Under the pieces are notes generated by a model. The model searched no databases, had not been told where the DNA came from, and worked only from the letters and a program-made list of their open reading frames with translations. Below, in pieces: positions 20,061-28,621 of a DNA stretch of 64,000 nucleotides. A program made the position numbers and the translations under genes. The stretch is from Acinetobacter sedimenti (GTDB taxonomy: Bacteria; Pseudomonadota; Gammaproteobacteria; Pseudomonadales; Moraxellaceae), in contig NZ_JAKUML010000007.1 of assembly GCF_022601685.1 (NCBI RefSeq), positions 82,363-146,362 of the forward strand, in the 5' to 3' direction. Position 1 is the stretch's first letter; each line of letters opens with the position of its first letter.

Positions 20061-20099
20061 AATAAAAAAGCTGAAATTAAATATTTCAGCTTTTTTATT
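20061..20099. terminator. Bidirectional terminator after proB
   Basis: AATAAAAAAGCTGAAAT (20061-20077) pairs over 17 bases with ATTTCAGCTTTTTTATT (20083-20099). Confidence 0.9.
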
Positions 20100-20115
20100 A
20101 GAAATTACAAATTCC

Positions 20116-20986
20116 TCAAGCCGCTTTAAGCTGATCAGCGATCACTGTCCAAAGTTGTTGATGTGATGGCTTAAACATTTCCATATGCCCGATACTGCGT
20201 AAACCATATGCTTTCGGTGCTAAAGTCACGATTTGAGAAGGGCTATTTGGAAAGGTGCGTAATAAATCTTTGACATTATGCAACGTGGCAATCTCATCAT
20301 CTGTGGCATGGATCGCAGTGATTGGACTATGAATCTCTGCATGGAAATCCTCAAAGACAGTTTTTCCAATCGCATTGATGGCATAACCACCTTTAGAGCA
20401 ATATTCACACCATTCTTGACCTACACCTTTTGGTAGGTTTTCACCCATTCCAACTGCTTTTGCAGACGCATAACCTTTAAATAAGGTTGAAACAGGAAAA
20501 ACGATTTTTAACATAATAGGCGCCAAGTATTTAGATTTTCCATTTAAACCTTTCAGGCTTCCAGATGATCCTGCAATGGCGACGACATTTTTTACTTTGG
20601 CATGATTCGGTGCAAGTCCAAGTAACTGACCGCCTGCACTGTGACCAATCAGATGGATTTGCGCAGAATTGGTTTTATCAGTAAGGAAGTCAATTGCAGA
20701 CACCAAATCCAATTTTCCCCATTGATGAATAAAGGCTTTTCGATTTGGAAACTGGCTCATACAGCGAGTCGCCAATACCACGAAAGTCAAACGTCATGAC
20801 ATCGTAGCCTTGCTCAGTCAACCATTTAGCAAAGGCTTGATAGAAACCTTGCTTAATCCCAGTCGCTGAACCAATAAGTATTGGTAATTGTGTTGAGTCT
20901 TGTTGTTTTGGAGCATGCTGTTTTGGGAAGAAGCGACCTTGCAATACATAACCGTCAGCGCAAGTAAATTGGACTTTTTCGAACAT
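20116..20986 (-). pseudogene. Alpha/beta hydrolase interrupted by a frameshift
   Basis: Two overlapping frames make one protein. The first (from ATG 20986) encodes the N-terminal third: VQFTCADGYVLQGRFFPKQ, ILIGSATGIKQGFY and VMTFDFRGIGDS. The second (to 20116) supplies MSQFPNRKAFIHQWGKLDL, the nucleophile elbow LIGHSAGGQLLG, HATDDEIA and a C-terminal GHMEMF. The frame changes just after RGIGDSL, near 20755-20765, where one extra base (or two missing) would restore a continuous protein of about 288 residues. Either a true frameshift mutation or a sequencing error explains it. Intact, it would be a cytoplasmic esterase/thioesterase-like protein of the COG4757 type, by fold only. Confidence 0.8.
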
Positions 20987-21162
20987 GGGTCTATCCGTAC
21001 ATCAGTTTGAATGATTTATTTTTAGCATAGGCAATTTTGCTTCGAAATAAATATACATAACTTTGCAGTCACTATTTATTTAAAACTGTCTTTAGGGTGC
21101 AGGGTATCTCAGAAAATCGTGTGGCTAATGTCTTGGATCATCACATTGGATGGCTACATCCG

Positions 21163-21207
21163 ACCACCACATCAAATCATCGCAACAGATCACCACATCA
21201 GATCATC
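21163..21207. repeat. 19-bp direct repeat covering the stop of the DUF2058 gene
   Basis: ACCACCACATCAAATCATC (21163-21181) and ATCACCACATCAGATCATC (21189-21207) match at 17 of 19 positions and are offset by 26 bases. The second copy encodes the last residues (DDLMW) and the stop; the first lies just past it. Confidence 0.65.
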
Positions 21208-21738
21208 AGGAATCACATAGTCTGCATATGGATCTTCTTCATCGGTAGTTTGATCTTGTTGCTGTTGTTGTAGTCCGATGATGTAACCCGTCATTTTCGC
21301 TTCGATGCGTTCCGCCAATGCTTGTGGGATCAGTGCATACTGAGTCGGTTGTGGTGTGGTGATTTTGGCAACGACTAGGCTTCCAGAAACGATGGCGTTA
21401 TACACTTGCTGATTGACATAGATTTTTTTGATCTTCGTTTCGTCAATGAATTGATAGCCAATTTCACCATCGATTTCTTTGATTTGATATTGCTTAATCA
21501 TTTGGATGATATTTGCCATCAAGCTTTTTTGCTCAAGCTGTTGTTGCTTTTCTTGGTTTAAGGCGTGGTCTTTGGCTTGCTTATCTGACTTTGCTTTGGC
21601 AAGTTCAGCTTGTAGTTGTTGCTGGTCATTTTGACCTGTTTTTTTGGCATGTTGATTTTGCTTATTGGTCTTTTTGGCTTGTTTTGCATCGACTAAACCT
21701 GCTTTGAGTAGTTGAGCTTGTAAGGCATTTTTGACCAT
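21190..21738 (-). CDS. DUF2058 family protein
   Basis: This is a 182-residue protein. The start MVKNALQAQLLKAGLVD is the characteristic opening of the DUF2058 (YaiL-like) family, followed by a Lys/Gln-rich, probably coiled-coil stretch (residues about 20-75), a compact C-terminal domain (YQFIDETKIKKIYVNQQVYNAIVSGSLVVAKI) and a glutamine-rich linker near the end. It is predicted to be a cytoplasmic protein; the family may be associated with nucleoid or ribosomes, but its role is not established. The ATG at 21738 has GGAG in front, so it is preferred over the TTG at 21750. Confidence 0.88.
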   Translation of the reverse strand: MVKNALQAQLLKAGLVDAKQAKKTNKQNQHAKKTGQNDQQQLQAELAKAKSDKQAKDHALNQEKQQQLEQKSLMANIIQMIKQYQIKEIDGEIGYQFIDETKIKKIYVNQQVYNAIVSGSLVVAKITTPQPTQYALIPQALAERIEAKMTGYIIGLQQQQQDQTTDEEDPYADYVIPDDLMW

Positions 21739-21787
21739 GAAAATCTCCAAATTGATTGTAAAAAATGACTAAATGCCATTTATATAT

Positions 21788-22459
21788 TTAAGCTGAATTT
21801 TGCTTCCAATAGTGTAGCCAATAAATCAGGCTAAGCACAGCAGAACACAGTGCAGGAATCAAAAAAGCATGATAATTGAAATAATGAAAGCTGATCGTTG
21901 CAATCAAACCGCCAAATAAAAAGCCTAGTAATATCGCTAAATGTAAAATCACACGACGTTTTTCCACCTGTAAGCCACGCAAAAAGTAGCCCAGTGCTAA
22001 GCCCAAATCGGTCAAAATACCAGAGAGGTGCGTGGTGCGAATAATTGCACCTTGATAATGGCTGACCATCGCATTTTGCATACCCATCGCCACCGTCGCC
22101 CAAAGCAGTGCATAACGTGGAAAGTACGGCGTAAATAGCCAACATAGCACAATAAAAATCGCCACGAGAACCAACGGAATACCATAACGCTGACTCAAGC
22201 TAAATTGTGCATTGCCAAGAATATAACCACTATAAAATGCACCAAGTACAAAACTGATCAGCACGGAAACTAAGAAAAAAACCTGTGAAAAATCATGTTG
22301 CCAAAGATGAATAGCAAGCAAGCTGATATTGCCTGTCATATGTGAAATAGACTGATGCAATACCATGAGCAAGCCAAGCACATTGACCATACCTGCATTG
22401 CACGCAAGTATGAACATGGCAAACTGGATCCAACGTGGTAAATGCTGTAATGGCATCAT
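21788..22459 (-). CDS. DUF1275 (YoaK-like) inner-membrane protein
   Basis: This 223-residue protein has about six hydrophobic helices. The N-terminal part (ACNAGMVNVLGLLM, SISHMTGNISLLAIHL) and VFFLVSVLISFVLGAFYSGYILG match the DUF1275 family, as do MGMQNAMVSHY and TTHLSGILTDLGLALG. The family has no established function; a transporter role is guessed by others. It is followed by the DUF2058 gene after about 50 bases on the same strand. Confidence 0.88.
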   Translation of the reverse strand: MMPLQHLPRWIQFAMFILACNAGMVNVLGLLMVLHQSISHMTGNISLLAIHLWQHDFSQVFFLVSVLISFVLGAFYSGYILGNAQFSLSQRYGIPLVLVAIFIVLCWLFTPYFPRYALLWATVAMGMQNAMVSHYQGAIIRTTHLSGILTDLGLALGYFLRGLQVEKRRVILHLAILLGFLFGGLIATISFHYFNYHAFLIPALCSAVLSLIYWLHYWKQNSA

Positions 22460-22657
22460 GACTAGCCAAAATGAAATAATGAAAATGATTGTAGCGCATT
22501 CATCTATACGATTGCATTTAGAATAAAGTCTTATATTTCATTATCTAACCATTAGAAATGTCATTGATAGATCATTACGACAATCAAGAAATTTACTGCT
22601 ACAATGCAATAGATTCCAAATTTCCATTTTAATTTCTGAATTTCGATCTTTTCAACT

Positions 22658-23407
22658 ATGTCTGCACGTGCGCAATTGATTCTGAAGCAACTTGGCATTT
22701 CATCTTGGGTGGGACGAGCGTCTGCGACTGATATTATTGCCAATCAAATGCTATGGCGTGATCAGAGCGATGATCAGGGTGTTGAAAATAAAAAGCTATC
22801 TTTCACTGATCAGACGATTCGTATTGATGTAGAAAAAAAGAATTCAGAAAAAAGTTTAGAGCAAAAACAAGAAGCAAACCATAATCAAATTACAGCGCAA
22901 GTTATTGTAGAAGATTCAGAACATAAGCACGCTTTTGTTAAAGAAGAAATTACCGATACTGAAAATGATCAAAACCAAATACTTCATGAGATCAAGCCGA
23001 TCGACGCTGAAGCAGTGCAGGCAACGATTCATTTTGATTATCAAGTGTTGATTCATGAGTCATTTTTGATCTTTGCGCACGCAGAAAATTCTGCACAACA
23101 TCGACTGCTACAAAATATCCAAAAAGCCTGTCTGATTCGTCAGTCTGCGCTTCATCTTTCATGGCCTTTAAATATTGCAAGTTGGCAATTGGGTGATGCG
23201 CATCTTCAAGATTATTTGCGAGGTTTTCTGCAAAGCTATGCTGTGCCTAATATTCTGATTTTAGGGGAGATTGATTTTGAATTTCCTCAATTCAATCAAC
23301 AATCCATCAAGCTTGAGCAACATGCAACACTTGCTGAAATGTTAGAAAATGGCGATGCAAAGCGTAAACTATGGCGTTCGATACAAAGTCTAATGGGTAC
23401 AGAATAA
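22658..23407 (+). CDS. holD: Probable DNA polymerase III psi subunit (HolD-like)
   Basis: Psi joins the clamp loader to chi and SSB. The 249-residue protein has the family's ends: an N-terminal LKQLGISSWVGR (compare QLGITQWxxR in E. coli HolD), a central W-Q-L-G strand (IASWQLGDAHLQDYL) and a C-terminal TLAEMLENGDAKRKLWRSIQSL resembling the HolD 'L..n..AR..LW..I' ending. Between residues 38 and 120 there is a long acidic, polar insert (many Glu, Asp, Asn) that E. coli HolD (137 residues) lacks. In E. coli holD precedes rimI; here a 2-hydroxyacid dehydrogenase follows 48 bases later. The match is from remembered short motifs, so the name is tentative. Confidence 0.5.
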   Translation: MSARAQLILKQLGISSWVGRASATDIIANQMLWRDQSDDQGVENKKLSFTDQTIRIDVEKKNSEKSLEQKQEANHNQITAQVIVEDSEHKHAFVKEEITDTENDQNQILHEIKPIDAEAVQATIHFDYQVLIHESFLIFAHAENSAQHRLLQNIQKACLIRQSALHLSWPLNIASWQLGDAHLQDYLRGFLQSYAVPNILILGEIDFEFPQFNQQSIKLEQHATLAEMLENGDAKRKLWRSIQSLMGTE

Positions 23408-23454
23408 TTGCTGTGTTATTTTAAAAATCATTTTAAAAAAAATCTCATTCCACA

Positions 23455-24477
23455 ATGACTGATCTTCATATTGCACCTGAGCTCACCACTGAAACTGAAC
23501 ATTTATCACAAAAAAATCATGAGAAGAAAAAAGTCGTGATCTTTAGTCAGGTTTTTCCTGAATTTGAAGAAAAGCTCAGACAAGACTTCGACGTCATCAA
23601 AATCAATCCAAAACTCGGCGATGTAAATCAACAAATCCGTGAAGCGGTAACTAATGCACACGGCATGATCGGCGCAGGGCGATTACTCGGAAAAGAGCAA
23701 CTCAAAACCGCACAGCATCTTGAGATCGTATCCAGTGTTAGTGTTGGCTATGACAACTACGATGTGGATTATTTGAAATCACGACAGATTCAGCTAGCAC
23801 ATACGCCACACGTGTTGACCGAAACCACAGCAGATACAGCTTTTGCATTATTGATGAGTGCGGCTCGGCGCATTCCCGAGCTTGATCAATGGACAAGACA
23901 AGGGCAGTGGCAACATACCGTGTCGGCAGGTCAGTTTGGTATGGATATTCACGGCAAGACATTGGGAATCATTGGTTTAGGACATATCGGTTCGGCGATC
24001 GCTCGACGTGGTTATTACGGCTTTAACATGAATATTAAATATCATGGTCGCCGTGAAAAGCTCGAAACCGCACAGCAGTTTCAAGCAGAATATTTAAGCC
24101 TTGAAGAATTATTGACGAGTTCTGACTTTATCGTTGTTGCGGTCGATCTCAATGCACAGACTAAGCATTTACTTGGTCAAGCTGAATTTGCCTTGATGAA
24201 ATCCACTTCGGTTTTGGTCAATATCTCTCGTGGTGCGGTGATTGATGAAGAAGCACTCATTGAAGCCTTACAAAATCAACAAATCTTTGGCGCAGGGCTT
24301 GATGTCTTTGCTCAAGAGCCTTTACAAAGTTCAAAATTATTTGAATTAAATAATGTGGTGGTGACACCGCATATCGGTTCTGCAACCGAAGCAACACGAT
24401 ATGCGATGAATAAATTGGCGTATGAAAATCTTGTTTTAGCGTTAAATGGTCAGAAACCGAAGTATAGCGTGGTCTGA
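23455..24477 (+). CDS. 2-hydroxyacid dehydrogenase (glyoxylate/hydroxypyruvate reductase type)
   Basis: This 340-residue NAD(P)H-dependent enzyme belongs to the D-2-hydroxyacid dehydrogenase family. The nucleotide-binding loop GIIGLGHIGSAIARR lies near residue 170, with VSVGYDNYD and HTPHVLTETTADTAFALLMSAARR before it. VNISRGAVIDEEALIEAL, GAGLDVFAQEPL and TPHIGSATEATR (catalytic Arg, Glu and His) follow. The closest named relatives are GhrB-type reductases for glyoxylate, hydroxypyruvate or 2-ketogluconate. The exact substrate is not evident. An N-terminal polar extension of about 20 residues is present. It is downstream of the holD-like gene and may share its transcript. Confidence 0.9.
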   Translation: MTDLHIAPELTTETEHLSQKNHEKKKVVIFSQVFPEFEEKLRQDFDVIKINPKLGDVNQQIREAVTNAHGMIGAGRLLGKEQLKTAQHLEIVSSVSVGYDNYDVDYLKSRQIQLAHTPHVLTETTADTAFALLMSAARRIPELDQWTRQGQWQHTVSAGQFGMDIHGKTLGIIGLGHIGSAIARRGYYGFNMNIKYHGRREKLETAQQFQAEYLSLEELLTSSDFIVVAVDLNAQTKHLLGQAEFALMKSTSVLVNISRGAVIDEEALIEALQNQQIFGAGLDVFAQEPLQSSKLFELNNVVVTPHIGSATEATRYAMNKLAYENLVLALNGQKPKYSVV

Positions 24478-24549
24478 TCTTTTCAAATGAGTCACTAAAA
24501 CATATATCATTCTAAGGCAAAAAAACACTACAATGATATTTCAATGCAA

Positions 24550-25407
24550 TTACATCCGCAGGACAATTTCATAACCTGTATATTTACGAATATTAATTAC
24601 ACCAGTATCCATAATTAGATATTGCCCTTTAATGCCTTGAAGTGTTCCTTCGATGACTGGAGTTTTGTCTAAATTGTGACTGGTGATTTTTTGGGGATAT
24701 TGCTGTACTGGATATTGAAACTCAAGTGGCTGATCGTCTAAAAAGACCAATTCTTCTTCGCTATATTCATTACTTAGATTTGCCAGTTCCATATGGAATT
24801 GATCGAGAATCTGCTCTTTTTCCTCGACCAAATCCACAGGATCAGCTTCACCTTTGAGCAAGGCACGCCAGTTGGTTTTATCTGCGATCATTTCAGCAAA
24901 TAAAATTTCCACTTGACCAGATAGACGACGAGAACCCACACGTAGAATCGGTAAAGCCTGTGTTGCACCTTGGTCTAGCCAGCGTGTCGGCATATTGACC
25001 TGACGAGTGATGCCAACTTTTAATGCGCTAGAATTTGCCAAATAAACAATATGTGGCTGAAAGCACACTAGCTGAGCAAAACTTTCTTCACGACAGGTAC
25101 CGAGATGGTAATGACAGGTTTCAGGTTTCAAGATACACATGTCGCATTCTGCTTTGGTTTTAAAGCATTTGAAACAGTGACCTTGCGAATATGACTTTGG
25201 TGTGGCATTGCCACAAGAAACGCAGAAAATTCGACCAGTCCATTCGAGTTGGAGCTTTTCTCCAATACATTGCATCAAATCGGTATTGAATTGATCCAAA
25301 ACAAACTTATACTCGACATGGCTAGGAAGAGTGGCGTTTGATGCAGGATTAATTCTCGCCTGCATTTTATGGCAAATGCCTTGATATTCCATTGCTGTGC
25401 TCGACAT
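24550..25407 (-). CDS. DUF2797 family protein with zinc-ribbon-like cysteines
   Basis: This 285-residue protein has three pairs of cysteines, CVSCG, CFKCF and CDMC, near residues 55-90, and then CHYHLGTC, suggesting zinc binding. The segment HIVYLANSSALKVGITRQVNMPTRWLDQGA resembles the start of a GIY-YIG-like fold and is characteristic of DUF2797. No function is established. The start could be the methionine at 25407 or at 25392; neither has a good ribosome site. It is divergent from the next gene, whose ATG is only 13 bases away. Confidence 0.85.
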   Translation of the reverse strand: MSSTAMEYQGICHKMQARINPASNATLPSHVEYKFVLDQFNTDLMQCIGEKLQLEWTGRIFCVSCGNATPKSYSQGHCFKCFKTKAECDMCILKPETCHYHLGTCREESFAQLVCFQPHIVYLANSSALKVGITRQVNMPTRWLDQGATQALPILRVGSRRLSGQVEILFAEMIADKTNWRALLKGEADPVDLVEEKEQILDQFHMELANLSNEYSEEELVFLDDQPLEFQYPVQQYPQKITSHNLDKTPVIEGTLQGIKGQYLIMDTGVINIRKYTGYEIVLRM

Positions 25408-25420
25408 TGAAGGATTTTTT

Positions 25421-25903
25421 ATGCCAGATCAAGATATTATTGCCTTATTACTTCAGCTCTTAGCAGAAGAAAAGCAAATTGATCAAGCGATTGCGATCGA
25501 CATCCAACCACAGTCAAACTGGGATGGACAGTGGCAATATTGTAGCTTAAATGACGTGGCAAGTCTGCCGTTTGATCAGCGTTATGATTTGGCAATTGTG
25601 AATCTCATTAAACAACAAGCCTTTGAAAAAAAACATGAAAAACTAGAAATAACGAATACCATTATTGATAATGCAGTGGTGAGAATGCGTGATTTGTTTG
25701 CCAAGAAAATCATCGTGTTTGCTTCTTTGGAGCGTACTAAACAATTGCGTGCATTAGGTTTTAATCAATTGTCAGAAATCGTACCAGATGACAGTCCAGT
25801 ACAAATTTGGCAATTTAACATTCTCACGTATAAGCACGTACCAGATTGGTTTAATTCAAAGTTTTGGGCGAATCCTGAAAACTGGGATAAATTCCGTTGG
25901 TGA
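25421..25903 (+). CDS. Small cytoplasmic protein of unknown function (possible DUF6231)
   Basis: The product, 160 residues from the ATG at 25421 (GAAGGA in front), has no signal or membrane segment. The order IALLLQLLAEEKQIDQAIAID, a methyltransferase-like strand QRYDLAIVNLI, then VRMRDLFAKKIIVFASLE and the C-terminal NILTYKHVPDWFNSKFWANPENWDKFRW is consistent with a small Rossmann-like domain. It resembles the DUF6231 group in my memory, which I am not sure of. The frame is open further upstream to 25397 but that region overlaps the divergent gene. Confidence 0.75.
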   Translation: MPDQDIIALLLQLLAEEKQIDQAIAIDIQPQSNWDGQWQYCSLNDVASLPFDQRYDLAIVNLIKQQAFEKKHEKLEITNTIIDNAVVRMRDLFAKKIIVFASLERTKQLRALGFNQLSEIVPDDSPVQIWQFNILTYKHVPDWFNSKFWANPENWDKFRW

Positions 25904-25980
25904 TTTTGATCATTTTGCACTTATGACAATCTAAATTTTCAATCGACATCATCGGTTTAAATTGCTATGATGGAGCTTCC

Positions 25981-26200
25981 TTTGGGGAGTAGCCTCACAG
26001 GTGCAAATTTTCGATTTTTTTTAAATGTTAATCATTTGCATACTGTGGTAAGCGTCAACATACTTGTGATTTCAAAGTTTAGTTTATATATCCCATATTT
26101 ATAAATGGCTTTGATTGTGGTTCACATGGCGTTTATATCTTTTCCATACACTTTGAGTAAGTGTAGCTTCGGTGAAAGACTGGCAAGACCATTGACACTA
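25981..26200 (+). promoter_or_regulatory. yybP-ykoY type manganese riboswitch
   Basis: The leader of the UPF0016 gene carries the conserved blocks of the yybP-ykoY (Mn2+) aptamer: GGGGAGTAGCC (25984-25994), CGTCAACATACTTG (26053-26066) and GGCAAGACCATTGAC (26182-26196), in the expected order. Riboswitches of this class bind Mn2+ and usually switch on exporters. The spacing between the second and third blocks (about 115 bases) is long, so an extended stem is expected. A covariance-model search of Rfam RF00080 would settle this. Confidence 0.88.
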
Positions 26201-26255
26201 TTTTTGCAAGCGATGTTCGTGGTGATTTTTTACTCGCCAATTTGAACTAGCCAAT

Positions 26256-26302
26256 AGGTCGGCAAAAAATAGTTGTCCAATGACGTCTTCGCCGACCTGA
26301 AG
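26256..26302 (+). promoter_or_regulatory. Hairpin touching the Shine-Dalgarno of the Mn exporter gene
   Basis: AGGTCGGC (26256-26263) pairs with GCCGACCT (26291-26298). The next four bases, GAAG (26299-26302), are the presumed Shine-Dalgarno for the ATG at 26311. It sits where an expression platform is expected and may control ribosome access. Confidence 0.6.
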
Positions 26303-26310
26303 TGCAATAT

Positions 26311-26883
26311 ATGGAAGCCTTTCTTTTATCTACATCTTTAGTTGCTTTGGCAGAAATGGGGGATAAAACCCAACTGCTCACTTTGCTACTTGCTGCACGT
26401 TATCGCAAACCGCTCCCAATCGCTTTGGCTATTCTTTTCGCAACACTTCTCAATCATGCTGTCGCAGCACTCATCGGCAATTGGCTACTCCAAGTGATTT
26501 CTGCGGATGTGCTGCAGTGGATTTTGGCAGGAACATTTATTGCTATGGGGATTTGGGTATTGATCCCAGATAAGCTCGATCAAGGCGCAAACTATCTTGA
26601 TCGATGGCAAAAATACGGCGTGTTTCTTGCGACATTTATTTTATTTTTCTTGGCGGAAATTGGCGATAAAACGCAAATCGCCACAGTCGCTCTAGCAGCA
26701 CAATTTCAAAGTGTTTTGTTGGTCACACTGGGGACGACATTCGGTATGTTGATTGCCAATATTCCGATGATTTTTATTGGTCAAAAGCTCGCTGATCATC
26801 TACCGATGTTATGGATTCAACGGGTTGCTGCGATGCTCTTTATCGTGTTTGGTGCAGTGATTGTCTTTAGAGCGCTAATGTAA
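26311..26883 (+). CDS. UPF0016 family manganese exporter (MneA-like)
   Basis: This 190-residue inner-membrane protein has two homologous halves, each with the signature E-x-G-D-K-T: LAEMGDKTQLL near residue 13 and LAEIGDKTQIA near residue 110. Proteins of this family (relatives of Gdt1/TMEM165) export Mn2+ in bacteria, and a Mn2+ riboswitch precedes it, which supports that role. About six hydrophobic helices are visible. The ATG at 26311 is preferred over the GTG at 26302 because the GAAG ribosome site is then correctly spaced. Confidence 0.92.
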   Translation: MEAFLLSTSLVALAEMGDKTQLLTLLLAARYRKPLPIALAILFATLLNHAVAALIGNWLLQVISADVLQWILAGTFIAMGIWVLIPDKLDQGANYLDRWQKYGVFLATFILFFLAEIGDKTQIATVALAAQFQSVLLVTLGTTFGMLIANIPMIFIGQKLADHLPMLWIQRVAAMLFIVFGAVIVFRALM

Positions 26884-26970
26884 ATTTTGTTGAAGCCTGT
26901 TGTTGAAGAATTTTCTTGAATCCACTGAATAAATTTCACTGTGATTTATATCAATATCAGTCTTTTTCAT

Positions 26971-26997
26971 GGCGCACTTCATGCTACAATGTGCGCC
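26971..26997 (+). promoter_or_regulatory. Extended -10 promoter with a dyad before glyA
   Basis: TGCTACAAT (TACAAT at 26985-26990) is an extended -10, with a poor -35. A 7-bp dyad GGCGCAC (26971-26977) and GTGCGCC (26991-26997) surrounds it, which could be an operator. Confidence 0.45.
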
Positions 26998-27133
26998 AAA
27001 TTTTTATATTTTTACTGTAGTTGATTTTAATTGTCATTGTTTTTGATCACTATCGCTTTTGATCAGCGGTGATGTTGACTACGGTAATGAACTCGAAGCC
27101 GAAACATTTTTCGAACACATAGGAAACTTGCCC

Positions 27134-28387
27134 ATGTTTGCCAATATCTCGATTGCTGAATTTGATCCAGAATTAGCGAAAGCGATTACCGCTGAAGACC
27201 AACGTCAAGAAGCGCATATCGAATTGATCGCATCTGAAAACTATACTTCTCCAGCCGTGATGGAAGCACAGGGTACCAAGCTGACTAATAAATATGCAGA
27301 AGGCTACCCAGGTAAGCGTTACTACGGCGGTTGTGAAAATGTCGATGTGATCGAGCAATTGGCGATTGATCGTGCGAAAGCATTATTTGGCGCAGACTAT
27401 GCAAACGTGCAACCACACGCAGGTTCACAAGCAAACTCTGCAGTATATCTCGCACTTTTAAATGCAGGCGATACAGTTTTGGGTATGAGCTTGGCGCATG
27501 GTGGTCACTTGACACATGGTGCAAAAGTGAGCTTCTCGGGTAAAACTTATAATGCAGTTCAGTATGGCTTAAACCCTGAAACTGGTGAAGTGGATTATGA
27601 CGAGGTTGAGCGTTTGGCACTTGAGCATAAGCCAAAAATGATCGTTGCAGGTTTCTCAGCCTATAGCCGTATCATGGACTGGAATCGTTTCCGTGAGATC
27701 GCGGATAAAGTGGGTGCATATTTATTTGTTGATATGGCACACGTTGCGGGCTTAGTTGCTGCGGGTGTCTATCCAAACCCAGTGCAAATCGCTGACGTTA
27801 CCACAACGACAACACATAAAACCCTTCGTGGTCCACGTTCAGGTTTGATCTTGGCTAAAGCTAACGAAGAAATTGAGAAAAAATTACAATCTGCAGTATT
27901 CCCAGGCAATCAAGGTGGTCCGTTGATGCACGCAATCGCTGCCAAAGCGATTTGTTTCAAAGAAGCGATGTCTGATGAGTTTAAAACTTATCAGCAACAA
28001 GTAGTAAAAAATGCGCAAGCAATGGCTGAAGTATTGATTTCACGTGGTTTCGACATCGTATCTGGCGGTACGGACAATCACTTGTTCCTATTGTCTTTGA
28101 TCAAACAAGATGTGACGGGTAAAGAAGTTGATGCTTGGCTTGGCGATGCGCACATCACAGTCAATAAAAACGCTGTACCAAACGATCCGCGTTCTCCATT
28201 TGTCACTTCAGGTATTCGTATCGGTACACCTGCGGTAACGACTCGTGGCTTCGGTGAGCAAGAAGTGCGTGACTTGGCAGGTTGGATTGCTGATGTGATC
28301 GACAGCAAAGGTGACGAAGCAGTAATTGCAGAGGTACGTGGCAAAGTTGCAGCGGTTTGTGCAAAATTCCCAGTGTATGCAAACTAA
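27134..28387 (+). CDS. glyA: Serine hydroxymethyltransferase
   Basis: GlyA interconverts serine and glycine while loading one-carbon units on tetrahydrofolate, using pyridoxal phosphate. From the ATG at 27134 the protein has 417 residues, as in E. coli, and the cofactor lysine is Lys229 in [49 protein letters not shown] and HGGHLTHG also fit. The open frame reaches back to 27059, but AGGAAA 7 bases before 27134 supports the chosen start. It has its own leader and a terminator behind. Confidence 0.97.
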   Translation: MFANISIAEFDPELAKAITAEDQRQEAHIELIASENYTSPAVMEAQGTKLTNKYAEGYPGKRYYGGCENVDVIEQLAIDRAKALFGADYANVQPHAGSQANSAVYLALLNAGDTVLGMSLAHGGHLTHGAKVSFSGKTYNAVQYGLNPETGEVDYDEVERLALEHKPKMIVAGFSAYSRIMDWNRFREIADKVGAYLFVDMAHVAGLVAAGVYPNPVQIADVTTTTTHKTLRGPRSGLILAKANEEIEKKLQSAVFPGNQGGPLMHAIAAKAICFKEAMSDEFKTYQQQVVKNAQAMAEVLISRGFDIVSGGTDNHLFLLSLIKQDVTGKEVDAWLGDAHITVNKNAVPNDPRSPFVTSGIRIGTPAVTTRGFGEQEVRDLAGWIADVIDSKGDEAVIAEVRGKVAAVCAKFPVYAN

Positions 28388-28462
28388 ATTCAGCATCACA
28401 ATGTGAGTCTATTGATATTCACATGCTGATTTTAAAACGCCGAAACATCGGTGAAGCAAAGA

Positions 28463-28494
28463 AACGGTTAAGTAAGATGCTTAGCCGTTTTTTT
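28463..28494 (+). terminator. Terminator after glyA
   Basis: AACGGTTAAG pairs (one G-T wobble) with CTTAGCCGTT, followed by a T run. Confidence 0.8.
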
Positions 28495-28551
28495 ATGTGT
28501 TGCACTTCGTTATTGAATCCGCCGTCTTAAATTCACCCTAGATTCAGTGTG

Positions 28552-28581
28552 TTGAAATAGGCAAGAATTCCAATCTATGCT
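28552..28581 (+). promoter_or_regulatory. Promoter of the nitroreductase gene
   Basis: TTGAAA (28552-28557) and TATGCT (28576-28581), 18 bases apart. The -10 covers an upstream in-frame ATG at 28577, so translation probably begins at 28622. Confidence 0.5.
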
Positions 28582-28621
28582 ACATTCGTATGATCGCTAC
28601 GCCATAACAAAGACCTTATTT

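Noticed and set aside
28577..28621. Longer start of the nitroreductase
   Set aside because: The ATG falls in the likely -10 box of the promoter, so that codon would not be transcribed.
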